This document shows positions 50,866 through 55,839 of a stretch of DNA of 55,839 bases, piece by piece; the stretch's first letter is position 1; each line of letters begins with the position of its first letter. The translations under genes were made by a program, and so were the position numbers. The notes beneath the pieces were generated by a model that saw nothing but the letters and a program-made list of their open reading frames with translations, searched no databases and was not told the origin of the DNA. This DNA is from Oscillospiraceae bacterium (GTDB lineage Bacteria; Bacillota; Clostridia; Oscillospirales; CAG-272): assembly GCA_015064205.1 (NCBI GenBank), contig SVSR01000001.1, positions 1 through 55,839 of the forward strand, in the 5' to 3' direction.

Positions 50866-50937
50866 GCGAGGGGAACTTTTTATAAAAAGTTCCCCCTCGC
50901 ACTCCCCCTCAAAAACTTTTAGGGAAGGATTTAGGGG
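50866..50937 (+). repeat. Hairpin interspersed repeat, copy 2
   Basis: GCGAGGGGAACTTTTT / AAAAAGTTCCCCCTCGC (50866-50900) forms a near-perfect 16-bp stem with a short loop, then ACTCCCCCTCAAAAACTTTT. This matches the layout of 47635-47700 with compensatory differences. Confidence 0.65.
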
Positions 50938-51070
50938 TGCGTTTGTTTTGTGCGCTTTCCAATGTCTGCGACGGCTTTAGCCCGTGCACTTCGCGTTCTG
51001 CTACTCTGGGTCCTTGATGTGTTTCTTACTCGGGTCCCTTCCCGAGCGAAACATTCGGTGGGAGATGTTT
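50938..51070. other. GC-rich non-coding stretch, unexplained
   Basis: The stretch between the hairpin repeat and the first lipoprotein gene is GC-rich compared with the AT-rich island that follows. It contains a clean 6-bp hairpin CTCGGG-TCCCTT-CCCGAG (51029-51046). No open frame with a ribosome site or family signature lies here. It may be the rest of the repeat element or remnant DNA. Confidence 0.4.
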
Positions 51071-51087
51071 GATGAAAGAGGTATGTT

Positions 51088-51552
51088 ATGAAAACAAGAA
51101 TATCTACGTTGCTTTTCATTGTGTCCTTGCTTGTTATATCGTTGACATCATGTATAGCAGATGTGGACATACGTCCGCAAGTAGATGATAATGAAGTATG
51201 GGTTTGTGAAGAACCGTATTTATATTTCAGATATGATGAGGTAACTTCACTTTCTCCCGGAATTCTTATAATTAACGATCAGACGTATGAAGTATGTATG
51301 GAAGATAGTTCGGGTAAACGTATTGGATTTGTTGATCCGGGTGCATATGATATGGAGAACGATACTGTTAACGAAGAAGGACATTTGATATTTGACGGAA
51401 TGGCTGAATTCTATGAGGGATATTTTGATCTGACGTTAAGGGAAGATCCTCACGATTTATTTGGCGAGGATGTTGAAACGATAAAATTTGTAAGATATAC
51501 CCCCGAAGAATTTGAAGCAAAGTTTTCCCACATATTTGCGATGAACGAATAA
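51088..51552 (+). CDS. Lipoprotein, copy A (unknown family)
   Basis: A 154-aa protein with a lipoprotein signal ending VISLTSC (Cys22). The mature part is acidic with EEPYLYFRYDEV, GFVDPGAYDM and YTPEEFEAKF. It is 88% identical by eye (136 of 154) to the gene at 52992, mostly differing in the signal peptide. No known domain is recognised. The two copies bracket a papain-like gene, so an immunity or chaperone function toward it is a guess worth testing. GAAAGAGG precedes the ATG. Confidence 0.82.
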   Translation: MKTRISTLLFIVSLLVISLTSCIADVDIRPQVDDNEVWVCEEPYLYFRYDEVTSLSPGILIINDQTYEVCMEDSSGKRIGFVDPGAYDMENDTVNEEGHLIFDGMAEFYEGYFDLTLREDPHDLFGEDVETIKFVRYTPEEFEAKFSHIFAMNE

Positions 51553-51568
51553 GAATCTAAAGTAAAAC

Positions 51569-51600
51569 AAAAGAGAGAAAACGCAAGTTTTCTCTCTTTT
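51569..51600 (+). terminator. Terminator after lipoprotein copy A
   Basis: Perfect 14-bp stem AAAAGAGAGAAAAC / GTTTTCTCTCTTTT with a GCAA loop. It is repeated after copy B. Confidence 0.9.
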
Positions 51601-51615
51601 GTTTATGAGAAGGAA

Positions 51616-51685
51616 TTTTGCCAAAAATGAGACAAAAATCTCATAATTGATAAAATTGTATCAATTATGGGAGAATTTGGCAAAA
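51616..51685. promoter_or_regulatory. Nested inverted repeats upstream of the papain-like gene
   Basis: Outer arms TTTTGCCAAA (51616-51625) and TTTGGCAAAA (51676-51685) enclose a perfect 10-bp inner hairpin ATAATTGATA / TATCAATTAT (51643-51652, 51659-51668). The symmetry is not a terminator, as there is no T-run. It looks like an operator or cruciform site about 100 bp before the start codon. Confidence 0.5.
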
Positions 51686-51734
51686 ACTAGTGACAAACAA
51701 AAAATATTATGATAGACTACTTTTGCAAACCGGT

Positions 51735-51766
51735 TTGACAAATAAATTTGACTTTAAAATTATATT
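51735..51766 (+). promoter_or_regulatory. Candidate promoter of the papain-like gene
   Basis: TTGACA (51735-51740) with a -10-like TTATAT/TATATT at 51760-51766 (19-20 bp spacing). The closer TTGACT/TAAAAT pair was rejected because its -10 abuts the ribosome site. Confidence 0.4.
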
Positions 51767-51788
51767 ATGTTAAAATGGAGGTAAATTA

Positions 51789-52967
51789 ATGTCAAATAGA
51801 TGCAGAAGATGCAACAGGAAACTAAAAGACCAGGATGCACTTTTCGGCTGGAGATGCGCAGAAATATTAGGAATTTCAGAAGCTATGTCGATGGTGAATT
51901 ATGAGACTTTTCTCAAATTCACAGAAAGCATAAAATATGCAGACAGCTTATTTAAGAATTCCAATTTGAATTTTTCTGATTCACAAATGAAAGAAATATA
52001 CAGTATTGTTGCAAAGATGTTCCTTTGGGATGGTATAGATGAAGATATTGTAAAAGAAACAAAAAAGAAACTATACAGTATAGTTGATGGAGCTAAAAAG
52101 AAGGGCGAGAACTTAACAAATATACTGGACGAATATTGGACGAAAACCGTTAACATGGCAAAAGAAACATGGGATACAACGAGTGAATTTGCTAAGTCTG
52201 TCGCTGATAATGTTAAAAACACTTTCAATAATACTAAAGATTACGTAATCAATGAAGCTGAAGGTATGGTAAACGGTATGAGCAAAGATTTAGCCGACAT
52301 ATCAAAGCTTGATGATATAACCTCAAAAGGACTTGCTTTATATGACAAATTAAGTAATACAACTGATAAGGTAATAGATGAAAACGGGAAACTCATTGAA
52401 AACTCGAAAAACGAACGAGGGGTTAAGAATTACAAATACAATAAAGAAATTGATATGAGTGAGTATACCGGATTTATCAACGGACAGGGCAATGGCAACG
52501 TTTCTAAATTAAGGTTTGGTAATAATACAATGAACAGAAACGGATGTGGAGTTATTGCTACGTATAATGCGCTTGTAGCGATGGACGACCGCGAGGATAT
52601 TTGTAATATAGCCGCACATTTTGAGTCTGATGGTCAGATACTCGGCGGAGACTGGGGAACTAACATATATGCTATTGGCAGATATTTCGAAGCCCGAGGA
52701 TATGATGTTGAAAAGGTTTCTGGTGATAACGTTATTTCGGGTGAAATTCCAAAGGCTGATTCATACGTGCTTGCATCATGGAATTCCACAGAGGTTACTG
52801 ACGGTATGCACATAGTAGCAATGAGGAATTCAGGTAAAACAGGATTTCAGGTGTTTAATTATTTAAATTCAATGAAAAACAGCAAAATCTATAGTGAATT
52901 ATCAACATACTTAGAAGAATTTAAGGTTCAACCTGTTTTAATGATTGCCATAAATAAAAAGAAATAA
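51789..52967 (+). CDS. Papain-like (C39-like) protein with N-terminal zinc-ribbon-like motif
   Basis: The 392-aa AT-rich gene encodes, in order: a short Cys motif (C5-x2-C8 ... W-R-C23) like phage-type DUF6011 ribbons, a long helical middle (about 30-210) rich in Lys/Asn, and a C-terminal domain from about 240 with NRNGCGVIATYNAL (candidate nucleophile Cys253), DGMHIVAMR (His341) and FQVFNYL (Asn357), the order of a papain-like Cys-His-Asn triad. No signal peptide. It could be a protease, a toxin-like effector or a transglutaminase relative. It sits between two near-identical lipoproteins. GGAGG precedes the ATG. The function is unknown. Confidence 0.65.
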   Translation: MSNRCRRCNRKLKDQDALFGWRCAEILGISEAMSMVNYETFLKFTESIKYADSLFKNSNLNFSDSQMKEIYSIVAKMFLWDGIDEDIVKETKKKLYSIVDGAKKKGENLTNILDEYWTKTVNMAKETWDTTSEFAKSVADNVKNTFNNTKDYVINEAEGMVNGMSKDLADISKLDDITSKGLALYDKLSNTTDKVIDENGKLIENSKNERGVKNYKYNKEIDMSEYTGFINGQGNGNVSKLRFGNNTMNRNGCGVIATYNALVAMDDREDICNIAAHFESDGQILGGDWGTNIYAIGRYFEARGYDVEKVSGDNVISGEIPKADSYVLASWNSTEVTDGMHIVAMRNSGKTGFQVFNYLNSMKNSKIYSELSTYLEEFKVQPVLMIAINKKK

Positions 52968-52991
52968 TTTTATAGATGAGAGAGGCAAGTT

Positions 52992-53456
52992 ATGAAAAAA
53001 AGAGTATTTACGTTGTTTGTGATTGCGTCCTTGCTTATCATATCGTTGACATCGTGTATAGCAGATGTGGACATACGTCCGCAGGGGGATGCTGGTGAAA
53101 TATGGGTTTGTGAAGAACCGTATTTATATTTCAGATATGATGAGGTTGCTTCACTTTTCCCCGGAATTCTTATAATTAACGATCAGATGTATGAAGTATG
53201 TATGGAAAGCAGCTCGGGTAAACGCATTGGATTTGTTGATCCGGGTGCATATGATATGGAGAACAATACCGTTAACGAAGAAGGACATTTGATATTTGAC
53301 GGAATGGCTGAATTCTATGAGGGATATTTTGATCTGATATTAAGGGAAGATCCTCACGATTTATTTGGCGAGGATGTTGAAACGATAAAATTTGTAAGAT
53401 ATACCCCCGAAGAATTTGAAGCAAAGTTTTCCGATATATTTGCGATGAACGAATAA
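52992..53456 (+). CDS. Lipoprotein, copy B (unknown family)
   Basis: This 154-aa paralogue of the gene at 51088 has the same lipobox (ISLTSC, Cys22) and nearly the same mature sequence; differences cluster in the signal peptide and around residues 32-37. It begins 24 bp after the papain-like gene, so the two are probably cotranscribed. The shared 3' flank, including the terminator, shows that the duplication extended past the gene. Confidence 0.82.
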   Translation: MKKRVFTLFVIASLLIISLTSCIADVDIRPQGDAGEIWVCEEPYLYFRYDEVASLFPGILIINDQMYEVCMESSSGKRIGFVDPGAYDMENNTVNEEGHLIFDGMAEFYEGYFDLILREDPHDLFGEDVETIKFVRYTPEEFEAKFSDIFAMNE

Positions 53457-53473
53457 GAATCTAAAGTTAAACA

Positions 53474-53505
53474 AAAAGAGAGAAAACTTGTGTTTTCTCT
53501 CTTTT
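53474..53505 (+). terminator. Terminator after lipoprotein copy B
   Basis: Same 14-bp stem as at 51569 with loop TTGT, inside the duplicated segment. Confidence 0.9.
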
Positions 53506-53618
53506 AAATTTTCACAGATATTGGAGTACGGGTTGAGATTGCGAATTGGCACAAACCTCACGCGCGTTATGCCTGTCCGTGCTACGGACCGCTGTTTGGC
53601 CGTCCGGTCTCCCGGACC

Positions 53619-55055
53619 TTAATAAGCTTTGCCCCAGTATACAAGCTTGTGAGCTTCTTTGCCGCAGCAGATGCACTTGTCGCCAACAGGCTCGCCGCCA
53701 AAGGGCATACATCTTGATGATACGTCTGCAACTTCCTTGAGCTTGAGCTCGCATTCGAGCTCGCCGCACCACATAGCCTTGATGTATCCGGGCTTGTTCT
53801 TAGCCGTTTCGATAAAGCTTTCAAGCTCGGTCTCGGTGTATGTCATATTTTCGCGTCTTTCGAGAGCCGCATTGTAAAGCGACGTTGCAACAGAATCAAG
53901 AAGAGCAGGAATTGTAACTTCAAGCTCGTCGAGCGATACGAAGCTCTTTTCTCTGTTGTCGCGGCGAACGAGTACGCACTGGTTACTTTCTATATCCTTA
54001 GGACCGATTTCGAGTCTGAGCGGTACACCGCGCATTTCGTGCTGAGCGAACTTCCAGCCGGGAGTATTGTCGGTGTCGTCAATTTCAACTCTGAAAATGT
54101 TTTTTAGCTTGTTATAAAGCTCGTTTGCCTTTTCAAGCACGCCTTCCTTATGCTGCTGTATCGGTACGATAACAATCTGTGTGGGAGCAACTGCAGGGGG
54201 GAGTACAAGACCGTTGTTGTCGCCGTGGCACATAATGATAGCGCCTATCATTCTTGTGGAAACACCCCATGACGTCTGGTGGCAGTGCTTTATCTGATTG
54301 TCACGGTCAAGGTACTGTATGCCGAAAGCTTCTGCAAAGCCGTCGCCGAAGTTATGAGACGTACCGCCCTGGAGCGCTTTACCGTCGTGCATAAGAGCTT
54401 CAACTGTATAAGTAGCCTTTGCACCTGCGAATTTTTCCTTATCGGTCTTCTTTCCTTTTACAACGGGTATGCAGAGAGCCTTTTCAAAGAAATCTGCATA
54501 CACGTTGAGCATTCTGATCGTTTCTTCCTCTGCCTCTTTAGCCGTTGCGTGAACGGTGTGACCTTCCTGCCACAAGAATTCGCGGCTGCGAAGGAAAGGA
54601 CGGGTGGTCTTTTCCCATCTTACAACGCTGCACCACTGATTATAGAGCTTGGGAAGATCTCTGTATGAGCGAACGATATTAGCGTAATGCTCACAGAAGA
54701 GTGTTTCGGACGTAGGTCTGACACACATTTTTTCGGTAAGCGGCTCGCTTCCGCCGTGTGTTACCCACGCGGCTTCGGGCGCAAAGCCCTCTACGTGATC
54801 TTTTTCCTTGTTAAGTAAAGTTTCGGGAATGAACATCGGCATATATACGTTCTGATGCCCTGTTTCCTTGAACTTGTTATCAAGAATTCTCTGGATATTT
54901 TCCCAGATAGCGTATCCGTACGGACGGTATATCATACAGCCCTTAACGCTTGAATAGTCTATAAGGTCAGCCTTTTTTACGATATCGGTATACCACTTTG
55001 CAAAATCTTCCTCCATAGAGGTGATCTGCTCTACCATTTTTTTATCCTGAGCCAT
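53619..55055 (-). CDS. proS: Prolyl-tRNA synthetase (archaeal/eukaryote-like type with zinc module)
   Basis: This 478-aa class II enzyme lacks the large editing insertion of E. coli-type Pro[13 protein letters not shown] near 45-55 (motif 1), RPTSETLF near 112-119 and [22 protein letters not shown] near 145-166 (motif 2) are clear, with [16 protein letters not shown] near 226-241 and motif 3 near 260. The C-terminal domain has [18 protein letters not shown] and CICCGKEA cysteines as in the type 3 zinc module. It is transcribed from a consensus promoter divergent from rpmG. Confidence 0.95.
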   Translation of the reverse strand: MAQDKKMVEQITSMEEDFAKWYTDIVKKADLIDYSSVKGCMIYRPYGYAIWENIQRILDNKFKETGHQNVYMPMFIPETLLNKEKDHVEGFAPEAAWVTHGGSEPLTEKMCVRPTSETLFCEHYANIVRSYRDLPKLYNQWCSVVRWEKTTRPFLRSREFLWQEGHTVHATAKEAEEETIRMLNVYADFFEKALCIPVVKGKKTDKEKFAGAKATYTVEALMHDGKALQGGTSHNFGDGFAEAFGIQYLDRDNQIKHCHQTSWGVSTRMIGAIIMCHGDNNGLVLPPAVAPTQIVIVPIQQHKEGVLEKANELYNKLKNIFRVEIDDTDNTPGWKFAQHEMRGVPLRLEIGPKDIESNQCVLVRRDNREKSFVSLDELEVTIPALLDSVATSLYNAALERRENMTYTETELESFIETAKNKPGYIKAMWCGELECELKLKEVADVSSRCMPFGGEPVGDKCICCGKEAHKLVYWGKAY

Positions 55056-55106
55056 TTTTACTTTTCTGCCTTTCTAAATGACAATTATCATAATTACTAA
55101 TAATAT

Positions 55107-55135
55107 ATTATATATGTTAATCGTTCTCTTGTCAA
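55107..55135 (-). promoter_or_regulatory. Promoter of proS
   Basis: Minus strand TTGACA (55135-55130), 17 bp, TATAAT (55112-55107): perfect consensus. Confidence 0.85.
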
Positions 55136-55226
55136 GCATTTTTGATTTATTGGGGCGCTGTTTGGTGTGTCAGAATACACGAGAAGGGGAAAAAATATAT
55201 AATAGAGGAAAAGTTGGGACAAACTG

Positions 55227-55255
55227 TTGACAAAACAAAAAAAGTGTGCTATACT
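55227..55255 (+). promoter_or_regulatory. Promoter of the rpmG-secE operon
   Basis: TTGACA (55227-55232), 17 bp, TATACT (55250-55255) with an extended -10 (TGC before it). Transcription would start near 55262, giving a 145-nt leader. Confidence 0.85.
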
Positions 55256-55261
55256 GATTCT

Positions 55262-55406
55262 ACCTCTGTTGAGGGTTCTTTTTTTGCGCAAAAAAACGGA
55301 TAAACGGTAACACCCGAAAGTGCAAAAAAAGTCTTTTCAGAGGGAGGTAACATCACTGGGCAAAGGCGCACGCTGCTGCCTAAATTTAATTGGAGGTGCC
55401 GAAAAC
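55262..55406 (+). promoter_or_regulatory. Long 5' leader of rpmG
   Basis: The leader holds a perfect 18-bp palindrome T7-GCGC-A7 (55280-55297), a possible CCTCTG/CAGAGG pairing (55262-55267 with 55338-55343) and an unused GGAGG near 55343. An in-frame extension of rpmG through here lacks a start codon. It may be a regulatory leader, but no known ribosomal-protein motif is recognised. Confidence 0.4.
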
Positions 55407-55556
55407 ATGAGAGTTAAGATCACTTTAGCGTGCAGTGAGTGTAAGCAAAGAAATTACGACACGAAGAAGAACAAGAAAAACGATCCTGACAGACTTGAAA
55501 TGAACAAGTACTGCAGATTCTGCCGTAAACACACTCTGCACAAAGAAACAAAGTAA
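55407..55556 (+). CDS. rpmG: 50S ribosomal protein L33
   Basis: The 49-aa protein is a zinc-binding (C+) L33: cysteines at 9, 12, 36 and 39 (ACSECKQRN and YCRFCRK). TGGAGGTG at the usual distance fixes the ATG at 55407, and the longer open frame begins in the leader. It is followed 17 bp later by secE, the common rpmG-secE-nusG order. It is a structural protein of the large ribosomal subunit. Confidence 0.95.
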   Translation: MRVKITLACSECKQRNYDTKKNKKNDPDRLEMNKYCRFCRKHTLHKETK

Positions 55557-55573
55557 GGCGGGAGGAAAGAAAA

Positions 55574-55804
55574 ATGGCTGAAACAAAAACAAAGAAACCC
55601 GCAAAAACTCCTTTCAAGGAGAAGATAGCCAAGTTTTTCCGCGAGTACAGAAGCGAGATCAAGAAGATCTCGTGGGCAAAGCCCTCGCAGACCTTTAATA
55701 ATACGTGGGCGGTCGTTGTAGCATCGGTTGCAATAGCAGTTGTAATCGGTCTTGTAGACCTCGGCGTATCGCAGGGACTGCTTCTGCTCGGAAGACTTAT
55801 TTAA
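55574..55804 (+). CDS. secE: Preprotein translocase subunit SecE
   Basis: A 76-aa single-span SecE: a basic amphipathic N-terminal segment, the conserved KIAKFFREYRSEIKKISWAKP near 17-37, and one transmembrane helix (VVVASVAIAVVIGLVDLGV). It clamps SecY in the membrane channel. GGAGGAAAG precedes the ATG. The next gene is expected to be nusG; a possible start (ATG 55823 or 55835) is cut off by the window end. Confidence 0.94.
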   Translation: MAETKTKKPAKTPFKEKIAKFFREYRSEIKKISWAKPSQTFNNTWAVVVASVAIAVVIGLVDLGVSQGLLLLGRLI

Positions 55805-55839
55805 GTAAAAAGATAGCGGATTATGACGAAAGGTATGGT

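Noticed and set aside
51748-51776. TTGACT-N17-TAAAAT promoter for the papain-like gene
   Set aside because: Its -10 abuts the GGAGG, so the transcript would begin after the ribosome site.
51088-53456. IS element flanked by repeats
   Set aside because: The flanking repeats are direct and coding (lipoprotein genes), and the middle gene has no transposase features.
1-55839. CRISPR array, tRNA, rRNA or prophage structural genes
   Set aside because: No regular short repeats with spacers, no cloverleaf-like segments with CCA ends and no capsid, tail or terminase-like frames were seen.

Overview
The window looks like chromosome of a spore-forming, probably gut-associated Firmicute of the class Clostridia. 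Pointers are SpoVT, a Spo0A-type regulator, QueH, an archaeal/eukaryote-type ProRS with a zinc module, an SLH-domain surface protein, strong TTGACA-N17-TATAAT promoters and GGAGG ribosome sites. No species can be named from sequence alone. I see no CRISPR array, tRNA, rRNA, transposase or phage structural gene.

Layout. (1) 1-1717 is AT-rich accessory DNA: an unexplained left edge with an imperfect repeat, then an XRE repressor divergent from a SHOCT-domain membrane protein, with two 15-bp operators over a perfect-consensus promoter. (2) 1834-10978 carries an AGCS amino-acid symporter, an HpaI-type aldolase and an Asp-box (sialidase-like) protein behind duplicated promoter/operator modules, a small membrane protein, and a run of two amidohydrolases (one fused to an acyltransferase-like domain), a CE6/SGNH esterase and an M20 amidohydrolase. 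This looks like intracellular breakdown of acylated or amidated sugar compounds. (3) 11134-19645 is a catabolic operon of unknown substrate: TIM-like isomerase, SIS isomerase, long YjbQ protein, FGGY kinase, L-fucose/arabinose-isomerase-like enzyme and TalC-type aldolase. A ceramidase-family protein and an OPA-like MFS carrier follow under their own promoters. (4) 19665-24726 holds a LysM-CAP secreted protein, a 57-aa protein, a DMT exporter, a Spo0A-like regulator, a MATE pump and an AraC regulator. (5) 24858-33279 is a complete aromatic amino-acid operon (aroF-tyrA-aroB-aroA-aroC-pheA-aroEK fusion-aroQ) preceded by a Phe/Tyr-rich leader peptide and hairpins, which looks like ribosome-mediated attenuation. 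(6) 33278-42697 has spoVT, an ABC-F ATPase, queH, an SGNH hydrolase, ruvX, a PfkB kinase, a large membrane-anchored TIM-barrel-like protein and a lipoprotein. (7) 42824-46440 is a very highly expressed SLH surface protein behind tandem promoters. (8) 46474-55839 is translation-related (mnmA, hisS, aspS, proS, rpmG, secE), interrupted at 51088-53505 by an AT-rich island in which a papain-like protein sits between two 88%-identical lipoprotein genes.

How the parts work together. The aro operon encodes every step from PEP and erythrose-4-P to chorismate and on toward Phe and Tyr, and its leader is rich in exactly those two residues. The sugar operon has isomerase, kinase, phospho-isomerase, aldolase and triose isomerase, enough for a route from a free sugar to glycolytic trioses. 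The strongest candidates for undescribed biology are the Phe/Tyr leader, the sugar operon with its YjbQ and ceramidase-like members, the lipoprotein/papain-like island, and the amidohydrolase-acyltransferase fusion.
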